Assembly: GCA_963210315.1 (NCBI GenBank)
Contig: OY723285.1
Span: 1,674,001-1,738,000 of the forward strand
Direction: 5' to 3'
DNA: 64,000 bases
DNA from: Rhynchopus euleeides
Taxonomy: Eukaryota; Euglenozoa; Diplonemea; Diplonemida; Diplonemidae
The stretch's first letter is position 1; each line of letters opens with the position of its first letter. The notes beneath the pieces were generated by a model, which did no database searches, was not told the DNA's origin, and was given only the letters and a program-made list of their open reading frames with translations. The translations under genes and the position numbers were made by a program. Below are positions 35,401 through 44,894 of this stretch, piece by piece.

Positions 35401-36086
35401 GTTCAGCAGGCGCAGAGCAGGGCATGCCTGGAGACCCCGGCAGGCGGAGGAGATCGAGGTGGAGCCAGACGTCGTTTGTGCAGACAGGGCTGATGCCGCT
35501 AGGCCCGGTGTCCGGCAGGGCGGTTTTGCCGCAGCTGCAGCTGGTTGGGGTGCAGCCGAGCCTGATATCCTTCTATGACATCGACGAGGCGTCGCTCGGG
35601 CTGCAGAGCGTCGTGATGGTGTTGGGCGTCGTGGCGCACAGCCATGAGGCTAGGGGGAGGGCGGTCGAGTCGCTGCACAGCATCGCGAGGGGGTGCCCCC
35701 CCGAGAGGTGTGCCTTCTACTACCTCGACACATCCGCGTATGACAAGGAGCAGGCGCAGCTGCAGCGGAGCCCCTATGTGAGGGCGTGGGCCCGGCAGCT
35801 TGTGGATGGGATGCACCAGTCGGTGGTTGCCAGCGGGGGGTCGCAGGCGTTCCTGTGTGATGTGGTGCAGGGGAGGCATTATACGTTCACCGCGGAGAAG
35901 GTGCGTGGGGCTTCGCCGGCGGCGGTGGCGCACATGCTGGACGAGTTCCACAGGGGGTGTCTCGAGGACCTGATCCCGCCTGTGAAGGGGTCGAAGGTGT
36001 CAGGGTGGGGGACGCGGTCGGCCAAGTACGTCCTGCTGCCCCCGCTGGATAGGAAGGAGCTTAAGCCGTGCTTCCTTGATAGTTAA
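32487..36086 (+). CDS. Large protein with IQ motif and inactive caspase-like domain
   Basis: The protein is 1199 residues and has no intron. An IQ-like motif (ATTIQNFVKLVF) sits near 101-112. From about 130 to 305 the pattern follows the caspase/metacaspase p20 fold: AFVIST strand, a helix and GFETEL strand, a NIIRLL helix, then DLIFIYLAARGSQG where active enzymes have F-S-G-H-G-S-Q, then YILPSDAV, an ILLDDLLKIV helix, and VLFLDIAPA where active enzymes have D-(S/C)-C-H-S-G. The catalytic histidine is R202 and the cysteine aligns with A300, so it should be inactive. The middle (about 310-830) is proline-, glycine- and histidine-rich with Q and H runs near 820. The C-terminal about 330 residues are ordered, with a YYLDTS ... 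LCDVVQGRHYTF pattern that may be a thioredoxin-like fold (weak). Function unknown; a regulatory pseudo-protease scaffold is inferred. Confidence 0.72.
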   Translation: MSKARKGNPADKYQVLRPSDVNSLLSKVFCDFTQEQEFYLTHTTDRDCLCRACGDRRGCPSRQLYLHNTAREIQRLLRREGPAQKREASQQGNEARIVRAATTIQNFVKLVFPAMNKWRLSERCLRSWNAKRAFVISTGAAGGPSTAAGIAQSFALFGFETELWTPDASDPGKIPTRQNIIRLLHACRAASGDLIFIYLAARGSQGVLPGYVPAKKSQGGPPLHPRDRLRSTLRNYHSRNSASTEGNVLKYILPSDAVRESYDTVILLDDLLKIVHNVPQIEVGYYSCPTESRVLFLDIAPATAGPCAAPPTSATALPPPPPPPPPPPLPPPAPPAGGGGSGGKPGAAGGDAASGASQVADRGFWGVCGSGGEGAAAALQPPGRVQGESPAPAGAISGGDSSSYPAGFALAASTASSEMLFDYAGGRYRGAAAGTFTTLLQRAMYGAGQGPPTPESGFSLTALLRSVYTEMTQTHGIPCESAYLWFREDVAATRGGGGGGGGTPQAGHHARRPLGSLGHPGSAATPLHALHPLGGSRGESTAGGGGRRQHHHPRGGGGGGGGGSALGGSRDLSVARPQGVGGDASPPPAAAGLREPWKRAKGPLETRAIMLLQPGDPLLREMASAGKLCRTSVGGEGGPNNPTERSRHLSLAQALAPGGRGGGGGTATATTTATPQRGGVSGGAAPPGVPNPCAPQCLVKRIAFCAEISMPVGQASLAHANPHGFLDECTASLHSLVERAGRVHTGGMPEKCNIKLVLRRPYRDALQKERVAGWQRALRGAVEFESLRILPEEVWPASAHAAAQGVLPPATLLPPPRGVMQQQQQQQQHHAPPASAPPVAAHGVALILEGCVGDCFTHPVLAGLNHCPSQQGDVGVAGLLGQPGSSAASMGDGGDASPGAAHPTPLTAGVGGGAGMPPPPGGVAGMFREALGIPELASVSCVFSPLLFSTVNVVTLLAAAVGSGLAAAAAEGSAGAEQGMPGDPGRRRRSRWSQTSFVQTGLMPLGPVSGRAVLPQLQLVGVQPSLISFYDIDEASLGLQSVVMVLGVVAHSHEARGRAVESLHSIARGCPPERCAFYYLDTSAYDKEQAQLQRSPYVRAWARQLVDGMHQSVVASGGSQAFLCDVVQGRHYTFTAEKVRGASPAAVAHMLDEFHRGCLEDLIPPVKGSKVSGWGTRSAKYVLLPPLDRKELKPCFLDS

Positions 36087-37012
36087 CGGTGTGGCAGGTG
36101 GGAGGAGGGGTGGATGGGGTGGGTGGGTGGAGGGGGTGTTCTTGTTGCAAAACAACGCATCAACATCCCATGCGGGCCTCGGTGAGGTGTGGGTGTCGGT
36201 GCAGTGGGGAGGTGGTTTGGTGTGATCCTGCCTGAATGCAAAAAAAAAGGCAATCGCGTTGGGTGTGGTGTCTGCGTTCCAGCAAAAAACCAATTCCAGT
36301 TGCAGTTTGGTTTTGTTGCTACGTTTTTGTTGTTGCTGTCCCTTCGCGATCCAGCTGTTGTCTGGATTGTTTCCAGTAATCTCCAAAGTACGACTTGGCT
36401 CTTCTTCATGCGTGCATGCCTGCACCTGGAACGGATAAGCCTGTGCAAAACCCACCCCGCTGCCCCTCTCTCCTGGCAGCACTCCCGGGCCCTGGTGGTG
36501 CGAGCACCCCCTCATGATGGTGTGGCCTGATGAGGTCGCAAGCATCATTCCGCTCTCTCAGGCTCTGTCCATCGCACGCCAAACTGTCGGTTCTGGCAAG
36601 CAGATGACTGCAGGACGGGAATAGGCGAGGGAGGCGGGGTGGTGCACCTAGTAAACATGTGCTCGCTCGTGGGAAATGTGTGTTCTGATGGCCTGTTGAC
36701 ACGTTGAGAGTGGAGGGTTTCCTGCGCGCCGTCGGTGCCACAGCCCCCCCCCAGGCCTTTCCAGGCCCGGGCCACCCTGTGGGATCACCACATCACAGCA
36801 ACTTCGTGCGCAGAAAACTGGCAAAAAAATCAGCCGGGCCCAGCAGACCGCCACCCCCACCCCCTCCACCACCCCCCACTTTCCACCACCCACGCCTCTG
36901 ACACCCCACCCCCCTCCATCCCCCAGGCACACCTCAAACACACACACCCCGCACAGTCCACCCCCCACACACACACACCTATGTGATATATTCAAGACAC
37001 CTCACCTCTCCG
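36087..37012. other. Intergenic, no recognised gene
   Basis: G-rich (GGGTGGGTGGAGG) right after the stop, then unremarkable DNA, then a CCACCCC/CACACACA leader (36840-36985) before the MFS gene. Confidence 0.55.
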
Positions 37013-38635
37013 ATGTTGGCCCACATCTGCAGCGGGGCTGCCGCGCAGTACCGCTGCGCGCGGGACTTTATGCGGAACGACTCCCTCCGTGCGCCTGTCC
37101 TCGCCGTGTGGCTCGCAAGCTTCGGCAGCTCCCTCCACGCACCGGTCACCACCTTCTACTACCTGGAGATGGGAGCGAGCTACACCGACATTGGCCTCTA
37201 TGGGATGATCGTCTCCATGGGCGCAGTCCTCACAGCCCCCTTGCAGGGCGCCTATGCCGACTCCCACTCCTCAAGCTATCCGGTTCTGATGGGGTCCGTC
37301 ACGGCGTGCACCATCGGATGCCTCATCCGAGGCTACGGACCCACAAAGGGGTACATCCTCGCAGGGCTTGCGATATTATCCTTCTTCGGAGGGGCAAACC
37401 TCGTGGCGATGACGCAGGCGCATATCGTGAAGGCCTCTCCTGACGCCCTCCGGGGGTCATACGTCAGCTCGCTGCTGGTGCAGCTCGGGGTGGCGCGCAT
37501 CACAGCCAAGCTCCTCTTCCCCATGGTGGACGCATCCCTGCGGGGCATGGGGTTTACAGACAGCCTCTATAGGAAGCGTCTCCACATGACCTCCTGCATC
37601 ATCTTCTGCGTTATAGGCATGGCTGTTGTCTACACCTCACGACACACCCTGCGCCACAGCCGCGCCTACCACCCCCTAGGCGCCCCCACCGCAGGCGGGG
37701 GGCAGGCGGAGCAGGACGACGCTGGCGTGACACAGACCCCGCCAACATCTCCGCCCGCCGCCTCCGCCGTGTCCTCCACACCCTCGCCCACGCTTGACCC
37801 GGAGGGGGGGCCTGGGGGTGGTGGTGTCCGGGTGGCGGTGCCGCCGCCGCTGCAGCCGCCGTCGCCGCCGCTGCCTCCGCTGAGCGAGCCGGGGGGTATT
37901 GGGGCGATGCAGCCCATCGTGGGGCAGGAGGAGGGTGCCCCTCCCCCTCTTCCCCCGGGGTCCCCGTCGTCGCCGCTGCGGACCAATAGGGGGGGTCTGT
38001 TTGCGTCGAACGTCGCGCTGCATGCGCAGAGCGTTGCCGCGTCGGCGCTGTTCATCCTGTGGCCCCTCTTCCTGCGGGACCACTTCGCATGGGGTGCCAT
38101 GGAGTACTCCTACGTGCTGTTCGGGAGTGCGGTGCTGACGACAGCCTCTGTCGGATCCGCCCCTGCGCTGGAGAGGCTTGGGGGGCACCTGGTGGCGGTG
38201 TCGGCGCTGTGTGTCGCGGCAGCGGTGGGGTCTGCGGTGGCCCTGGCGGCGCCGGTGCTGCTGCCTGGGGGAGGTGGTGCCGTGGTGGCGCTGCACGTTG
38301 TGGGGTACGCCGTGGCGACGTCCGCGGTGGCGGCGCTCGACCCCATCATAAAGGTGGGTGCGTCGTTCCACTCCACACAGGGCGCGCAGGCGCGTGCCTT
38401 CGGGGGCCTTGCCACCAGCGCGGAGCTCGGTGCGATGCTCGGGAGCTACGTCGCAACATGGCTGTACCAGATGCGAGCCGGGACGCCTGCCTCTGGCGTC
38501 TACCCAGCAGCTCTGGTTGCCACGGCCATGTGTGCCATTGTGCTCCCCTTATGGGTCGCACGGGTCACAGGTGTGACAGCAGCACTGGAGGTGGCAGCCC
38601 CAGAAAGTGAGTCCGAGATGCATCCCGCGGTGTGA
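37013..38635 (+). CDS. Major facilitator superfamily transporter
   Basis: Membrane carrier of 540 residues with two groups of about six hydrophobic helices. The first group runs from about 25 to 215 (AVLAVWLASFGSSLHAPVT, GLYGMIVSMGAVLTAPLQGA, TACTIGCLI, ILAGLAILSFFGGANLVAM, IIFCVIGMAVVYTS). A motif-A-like loop, GAYADSHSSSYPV, follows helix 2. A long cytoplasmic proline/glycine/serine loop spans about 218-325. The second group runs from about 335 to 525. A central loop of about 110 residues is longer than usual. The substrate is unknown. The ATG at 37013 is the first in frame after an upstream GTG; the leader is CACACACA-rich. No intron. Confidence 0.85.
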   Translation: MLAHICSGAAAQYRCARDFMRNDSLRAPVLAVWLASFGSSLHAPVTTFYYLEMGASYTDIGLYGMIVSMGAVLTAPLQGAYADSHSSSYPVLMGSVTACTIGCLIRGYGPTKGYILAGLAILSFFGGANLVAMTQAHIVKASPDALRGSYVSSLLVQLGVARITAKLLFPMVDASLRGMGFTDSLYRKRLHMTSCIIFCVIGMAVVYTSRHTLRHSRAYHPLGAPTAGGGQAEQDDAGVTQTPPTSPPAASAVSSTPSPTLDPEGGPGGGGVRVAVPPPLQPPSPPLPPLSEPGGIGAMQPIVGQEEGAPPPLPPGSPSSPLRTNRGGLFASNVALHAQSVAASALFILWPLFLRDHFAWGAMEYSYVLFGSAVLTTASVGSAPALERLGGHLVAVSALCVAAAVGSAVALAAPVLLPGGGGAVVALHVVGYAVATSAVAALDPIIKVGASFHSTQGAQARAFGGLATSAELGAMLGSYVATWLYQMRAGTPASGVYPAALVATAMCAIVLPLWVARVTGVTAALEVAAPESESEMHPAV

Positions 38636-40227
38636 ACAGGGGTGGTGTGGTGTGGTGTGGTATGGTGGGAAGGTGGGGGGGAGGGTATCTGTGTGTGTGT
38701 CCTCGGGTGTGTTTCTTGCAGTTCTGGCGTGGCAATCAAATCAGCGTTGCGGGATGCTGCATGTGTAGAGGATTCTAGGGGCACTGATAAGTGCCGGAGC
38801 AAAAAAAATAACACTGATAGAGCCCGAAGCGGTGGCCACACACACACACGGGGAGGGGTGGTACAGCTTCGGGGTGCCGCGGGGATCACGCGGGGCCATT
38901 TGTTTTGTGCGAACCTCTGCGTGGCTGAGTGTCCAACACGTCCGCTGCCGACCGACATTCTTTTTTACCGTTCGACGTCTCTCTCTCTCTATCTCTGAGA
39001 CCCCTATCTTGTAAATCTCTCAGCGCCTGTATCTTCTGTACGTTTTCCACGCCAGTTCTTATCGATAGAAAGTGCCGTACATGACGATGGTGTGCGATGT
39101 GTATAGTGTGTACAGTGTCAGGGTTGCACCAGAGCCCGCTCGGTGCGGCCTACACTCAACGAAAAAGACTATGTGCGTGTGAACCACTGTGGGGTGCCTT
39201 CCGCTCTGTGCCTACACTGTGTATCAAACTGTGCCACTTTGTAGCCAGTTTTGTGAGGCGTTTCACCTTTTCTGCACTTCCGAGCGAAGCCCCCCCTCTG
39301 TGTGTGCTCAGACCAGCTTCTCTCCGGGGTAACTCTGAGACCTGCCTCCCGTTCGATGCGCCCCACAGCAACCACACACACACTGCGCCGCAGCAGGGGA
39401 GGTGTGTGCCGGCCAGCTTCCACCCCTCCACCCACCCTTCTCTTTCTCTCTCAGGTGCCTTGACAGCGGTGCCGCTGGCGTGCTGCTCCAGGCAGCACCA
39501 GCCAACGCAAGCGTCAAGCCAAGTCAAATGCCACGCGAGAGGGGTGGAGTGATCCCGCTTCTTCTCTCGTTGTAGTTTCGGCCTTCCAATACAACGCCAC
39601 CCACCTCCCCTTTCTTACCCACACACACACACACACGTATCCGAACTGACCGAATCTCTGACCACCCACCCACCAAAAAAAGGTGGGTTTCTGACACAAC
39701 CCGCACATCACTGGGTTACAGCCCTCTACCCTATTCCATACCGAGACATAAAGGGGGTTGGGGGTGGTGGTGGTGGTGGTGGTGGACCACCAACAGGCAC
39801 TCGCCCTGCTTGAGGGGTGCCTGAAGGAGTGGAAAGGGATCCGGGGGGGAGGTGGAATGAGGGTCGCTGCCCACCTGGATGACCCAAGCGCCCCCACCGG
39901 GGGCGCCCCTCCCCCGTCCTGGCGGTCCCACCGGCGGGGAGGGGGCGAAAGTTCAAAAAAGAATTGAGGACCGAAAGCTAAGATGGATGTCCCCCCCACC
40001 CCATGCCCCACCCTCCCCTCCACCTCGCCAGCATTTGCCACCGCAATGACTGCCTCCCCCTCCGCCCTTCTCCCCAGCTCTGGCCAGCTTGGGGGGGAGC
40101 GGGCTCCCCCCTCACCCCCTCCATTGCTCTGCCCTCTTCGTTCTCCTGTCTCTGGCAACTCCTCCTCCTCCTCCCTCCTGACCGGGCAGAGTGGGTTGTT
40201 TCTGCAAAGGGGTTCGGGCAGGCAGCG
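38636..40227. other. Intergenic, no recognised gene
   Basis: Starts with GGTGTGGTGTGGTGTGG (38640-38665), the G/GT-rich tail type. No credible gene follows. C-rich DNA resumes from 39990 before the NTPase. Short matches to the 900-1030 region (for example TACAGTGTCAGG near 39110) suggest a shared old repeat. Confidence 0.5.
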
Positions 40228-40827
40228 ATGCGACCCCTTTTGATCACCGGGATGCCAGCGACGGGGAAGACGACGCTGTTCAAACAGGTCCTGTCTCGGA
40301 TCCGAACCTGCGACGGCGTGGCTTCCGTCAGCGGGTTCCACGTGGATGAGGTGAGAGGCAGCGGCGGGGGGCGGACGGGGTTCGAGCTGGTGACGATCCC
40401 CGAGGGGGCGCGGCAGCAGTTCGCAGGGCTCGCGAAGGATATGCCACCGGGCTCGCCTGCGACGCAGGTCGGGAGGTGGTGCGTGCATCTCGACAAATTT
40501 GAGGAGACCGCGCTTCCCATCGTGAGGGCGGCTGTCGAAAGCACTGCCGAGCCCAACCAGGCAGTGGTGCTGATGATCGACGAGCTCGCCAAGATGGAGC
40601 TCCTGTCTGCAGAATTCTCCTCTCTCATGTCGCGCCTGCTGTCGCAGCCTCCCGAACACCTCTACATTGTCTGTGCGATTGCCTCGCGAGGCCAGGGCCT
40701 TGTTGCCTCCGCAAAGCAGCTCCCCAACATCGACCTCGTCGAGGTGACCCTTGACAACCGGGACCAGCTCCTGGACACCGTGATGCTCAAGGTCAACTCT
40801 TCCCTCCGCCCCCGTGTTTCGAGCTAG
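40228..40827 (+). CDS. NTPCR/THEP1-family nucleoside-triphosphatase
   Basis: The protein is 199 residues, as expected for the family (about 180-190). The P-loop GMPATGKT is at 8-15 directly after the first beta strand. A FHVDEVRGSGGGRTGFELV stretch matches the family strand-turn with E-V-R and R-x-G-F. The Walker B MIDELAKMEL (D118, E119) corresponds to the family DE-x-x-KMEL signature. These proteins hydrolyse NTPs in vitro; the cellular role is unclear. The frame is open upstream to 40003, but that part is low-complexity and the family begins at 40228. No intron. Confidence 0.92.
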   Translation: MRPLLITGMPATGKTTLFKQVLSRIRTCDGVASVSGFHVDEVRGSGGGRTGFELVTIPEGARQQFAGLAKDMPPGSPATQVGRWCVHLDKFEETALPIVRAAVESTAEPNQAVVLMIDELAKMELLSAEFSSLMSRLLSQPPEHLYIVCAIASRGQGLVASAKQLPNIDLVEVTLDNRDQLLDTVMLKVNSSLRPRVSS

Positions 40828-41191
40828 GGGGGTGGGGGGGGCCGGGGTGGGAAGGGCAGAACATAATTTTGTGCGGGATGCCCACACGCCGCGATAAGCT
40901 CTCTCTTCGCCGCCTAGAGTGTGTGCGTTCTCAAATCAGTGGAACACAGCCCCTGCCCCACACCCCCCCTGCGTCCTTCGGCTGTTCTGTCGAGTCTCTC
41001 CCCCCCCCTCCCACTCTTGCATGGCGCATGGGCCTTTCCTGCCCTTGCTGGGGTTTGTTGCTGGACTACACCCACACCCACCACCCCATGATGGCTGCAG
41101 GAGGGATGCCCGTGGGTGCAGCCGCCACACCCACGTGAGGTCTTTCCTCTCTCTCTCTCCCCCGCCCCCGTCCCGCATCCCCCCCGTCGGC
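40828..41191. other. Intergenic between NTPase and VHS genes
   Basis: G-run tail after the NTPase stop (40828-40850), then CCACACCCACC and CT-rich leader sequence up to the VHS ATG. No gene. Confidence 0.55.
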
Positions 41192-42819
41192 ATGTTCAGC
41201 AACATCTTCTCGCTGGGGAGGGGCCAGCATGCAGAGCTGGTGGGGAGAGCGACGACGCTCGACCCGTCGGGGGAGCTCGACTGGGGGGCTGCCATCCAGC
41301 TGTGCGATGTGGCGGCGCTGAACGAGGGGAACGCGCAGGGGATTACGAAGCAGGTTGCGAAGCGGCTGCAGGCGAAGCAGGGCGCGGTGTGCCTGGCGTC
41401 GCTGCACTGCGTTGAGAGCCTTTTTAAAAACGGGGGGCACAGCCAGCACGTGCTGATTGCGCGGGAGCCGGGGCTTCTCGACACTGTGAAGAGCATTGCC
41501 CAGGGGAGGCATCCGCCGAAAGAAGTGGAACGGACAGCAGCGCTTCAGAAGCAGGCACAGCTGCTCATCATCTCCTTCTCCCACTTTGCGCGGGCAAGGC
41601 GCGATCGCGCCCTCCGCCCTCTTGGCGCGATCGTCAGCAGCGATGAGGTGTCTTCCTATGCCGCTTCGATGTCTGCTGCAGACCTTGCGGGTTCTGACTG
41701 GACAAACCTCACGGGGCACGGCACCTGCGGCATCAAGGGCGACCCGAAAAGCTACCAGGAGATCTCGCCCCGTGCGCCAAATGCGGAGGATGTGGCCTTG
41801 GCTGGCCCTTCGGTGGATGAAGGAGAGGCGGGGCAGGCGGTGGTGGAGGAGGTGAGTGAGGCGGTGCCGGCGTCAAGCTCTGCAGGAAGTGCAGCAGCGG
41901 GGGGTGCCGAGGGTGGTGTGCGGCAGGTATGGTGGGGAAGGGTTGTGTGTGTCAGTGGAGGTCATATTAAGGGCGGGGTGTGCTGGGGTGTGCTCTGCAC
42001 TCCTATGAAAATCAGCGTTCCTGCGCGTGTGTGTGTATGGCAGTGGCAAACCCTGCACGAAGCAGAGTGCGATATTTATCGCGCGCGTGTTACGGATCCC
42101 TCCAAGCATCCCTCGTCCACACCCCACCACACACCCCACAGACACAACGCGAGCCTGAGATCCAGGCGCTGCACGACAGAGCCGCGACGCTCCGCGAAGC
42201 CCTCGTCTGGGCAGAGCGGGGAGGCGGCGGCGTGAAGGGACACAAAGAGCTGCAGTCACTCGCCACTGGCCTCCGGTCCGAACGGGAGGCCGCGGCCCAT
42301 GCCGCCACCGTCAGCGTCAACGAGGTCCGGCTGCAGCAGCTGGTGGAGGCTGTCGAGGAGATCAACCAGGCGATTGAGCACTACGACTCGCTCAGCGGGG
42401 AGCCCTACGTCAGCCCTGTGGAGGCCGTGCCCGGCGTCTACACCCACCCTGACCCGACGGAGGCATCGCACTACGTCGTCATCACGAAGGTCTCCAACGG
42501 GACCTTCCAGTGGAAGGACCGCAGCGGGGCTGCCTGGAAGCTGCATGAAGTGCGCGGGGTATACCCCACGCATCTGGATGTTGCGAAGAACGCGCCGCAC
42601 TACGCCACCAGCGCAACGGTGCCTGTGATGTGGCGGGAGGACAACACGGGCGTGGCAAGCGTGGCTGCGGCAAATGGCGTGCCCTACGCCAGGACAGGCG
42701 ATGTCGACGATTGGGTGGAGCCGTGCGATCACATGGCAGGCGGTATCGTCACTTCAGAGCATGCGCCTGATTTTGATGATGAGTACACCGAGCCCCAGGA
42801 CGTGGGTGGCATCAACTGA
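41192..42819 (+). CDS. VHS-domain trafficking protein, one intron
   Basis: Likely endosomal or Golgi sorting adaptor (TOM1/GGA/Hrs-like). The exons are 41192-41926 and 42142-42819 with a 215-nt intron (donor GTATGG, acceptor CCACAG, phase 0), giving 470 residues. The N-terminal about 145 residues match a VHS domain: LVGRATTLDPSGELDWGAAI opening, CDVAALNEGNAQGITKQVAKRL, then LASLHCVESLFKNGG. An acidic/alanine linker and a helical region (about 245-320, HDRAATLREAL ... EVRLQQLVEAVEEINQAIEHYD) could be GAT-like. The C-terminal about 140 residues are ordered but not recognised. The intron sits in the linker between the domains. Confidence 0.82.
41927..42141 (+). other. Intron of the VHS gene
   Basis: GTATGG donor and CACCCCACAG acceptor. 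It contains stops in the upstream frame, and its removal joins two coding stretches in phase 0. Confidence 0.8.
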
Positions 42820-43430
42820 GTATCGGTGGAAAACGAAATGTGGGCATCGCAGTCCGCTGGGGATGGAGTATGGGAGTAGGGTTTTCTGCACCACCTCCGT
42901 TCGTCAGACCATGAAAACTGTGCAGTTCAGACACACTTCCTCAGTATCTCTGTACACAATGCACGAGCAGGGATGGAGGGGGTGCGCTGTTTTGCACAAA
43001 CAAAGAACGCAACCTCCCTCCCCCCCGCCCCCGCCCCTCAAGCCTTATTTCTTTTTGCTTGCAACAAGTCAAAGATGCCAACAAACGAAAGCAGCCAAAA
43101 GACCTCATCTCTACCCCTTGCCCCCCCCCCCTACCCTCTCTGTGCCTTACTCACCGCTTTCTCTTTCACCCCCGCCCGCCCCTCACGCGTGCTTCTGTTC
43201 GTATGTTGTTGTTGTGGGTGAGGGCATTGAAGAGGGCAAGTGAAGGGGGGGTGGGATGATACATGCAAGCATGCGTGTCTTCGACTCAACGTGTTCCCTA
43301 GCTGCGATGGGGGGTGGGGGGGGGGGGGTGCAGGAGGGATGTCGGAGTATATGTCTCAATTTATTCACGGTTCACCCCTCCCCCCCCCCCCGGGGCCCGC
43401 CAGCCCCCTTGCCAGGCATGTCGCTAAGCG
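42820..43430. other. Intergenic, no recognised gene
   Basis: C-rich tracts near 43020 and 43120, G run near 43317, C run near 43381. No gene. Confidence 0.5.
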
Positions 43431-43652
43431 TCGACCGTCGACCCAGTGATTTTGGGTTTCCCCCCCCATAAAAAAGCGTCGACCCAGCGTCGACCCAGTG
43501 GAACTGGGTTGCCATTCAAGCCTGGACCAAGCGTCAACCCATTCCGGGTCGACGCTAACCTAGCGTTGACCCGGTTCCACTGGGTCGACGCTCACCAAGC
43601 GTCGACCAAGCGTCAACCCACTTTCACTGGGTCGACGTCGAAGAGAGTATGG
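43431..43652. repeat. GTCGAC-based palindromic array
   Basis: At least nine copies of GCGTC(G/A)ACCCA or its reverse (TGGGTCGACGC) occur in about 220 bases, often around CAGTGGAACTGGGT hairpins. It resembles the subterminal arrays of the TIR elements, but no matching second arm was found. Confidence 0.8.
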
Positions 43653-43661
43653 TTTTGCAGG

Positions 43662-43722
43662 AACAGATGCTCACTACCGTGGCCTCCGGCGGCTGGGGGG
43701 CTCCGCCCCCCAGACCCCCCTG
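43662..43722 (+). repeat. Dispersed palindromic repeat, copy 2
   Basis: Reads GAACAGATG then CACTACCGTGGCCTCCGGCG and the GGGGGGCTCCGCCCCCC palindrome. Confidence 0.88.
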
Positions 43723-43812
43723 TATAGCGTGTGCACACAGGTCAGGAATCCAACAGCTCCAGTAGCCTCAGGAGGACGCAGCCAACTCACACAGAATCTG
43801 TACGCCCACAAT

Positions 43813-43872
43813 GAACAGATGTTCACTACCGTGGCCTCCGGCGGCTGGGGGGCTCCGACCCCCAGACCCCCC
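43813..43872 (+). repeat. Dispersed palindromic repeat, copy 3
   Basis: Same as copy 2 with one change that breaks the palindrome (CTCCGACCCCC). Confidence 0.88.
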
Positions 43873-44894
43873 ATCTCGCGTGCCCGTCTAGTAACCAAGT
43901 CCTTGCGCTTCGACGGCCGTGGCATATCAGGGGGTAAATCATGGTCCCGAAAGCCATTTTTTGGGTTTCTTCCGGCACCCGAGGATGGCGCGAGCGGGAG
44001 AGGAACCACGGAAGGAACCCAGCGCCTCACACCGTGCCCACCTAGCGGTCCACCGACGGGAAAATTAGGCAACAACACGAGCGCGCGCGAAGCGCGCGCG
44101 AGAAAAATTGACCCCTAGTGTTTCCCCCTGATCCCCCCCCAAAACAGGAGCGTCAACCCACCAAATCTCCATAATCGAAAAGTTAGCGACAGGCCTGGCC
44201 CCCTTGCCCTGACCCAGCCACCCCTCTCACCCACACTCCCAATTCGCTCGGCAGGCAGCTGGTGTTGCGGTACCCCTTCCTGCCACATGATTCTTGACAT
44301 ATTGTTAGACAATACCTTACCCGCACCCGCACACCCACCCTCTCTCCGAACTGCTCTGATTCGTTTTCACTTTGGCGGGGGGGATGTGGCATCACGGTTT
44401 CACGTTCGGTGCGCCCTTCGTTTGCAACAAAAATGCAGTTAACGTGTGTGTGAGTGGGGTGACCCTGTGTGCGGATCATAGCCCACCCTGTGTGTGTGTG
44501 TGGTTCACTGTGTATGCATTCGGTGTTCCGATATCTCTGATTTGTGGAGACTCGTCGGAATGCAATCCGAATGTCCGAATGTTGTACATCTGCAGGGCAC
44601 ATGATAGCGGGGGGCTCTGACCGCCGTGTCGTGTATCCGCAGGAGGAATGAATGAGGTGGGGAGGAGGGAAGAGGGCAGTATTGGCAAAGGCTTTGGCTT
44701 AAACTGGACTAACCTGGATTAGACTCCCCTCTGGGAGAGCCTCAGAGAGGGTGCTGCGGGCCCGGATGGGCTGGTATATACTCTGGCGCCTGCCTCTACC
44801 TCCACCCCACCTCCACCCCACCCCCCACGCCGACAAATCTGGAAGTTGCCGTAGAGAGGAAACGTCTTGGGAAGGCAAGGCTTCCAAAGCTGGA

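Larger units (their letters stand above)
43653..44894. other. Intergenic, repeat-bearing, no recognised gene
   Basis: Holds two direct copies of the dispersed palindromic repeat 151 bases apart and a GCGCGCGCGAAGCGCGCGC hairpin at about 44085-44103. No credible gene. Confidence 0.5.

Noticed and set aside
39514..40887. Minus-strand frame of 457 residues opposite the NTPase
   Set aside because: Covers the NTPCR-like gene in antisense; low-complexity and no family match.
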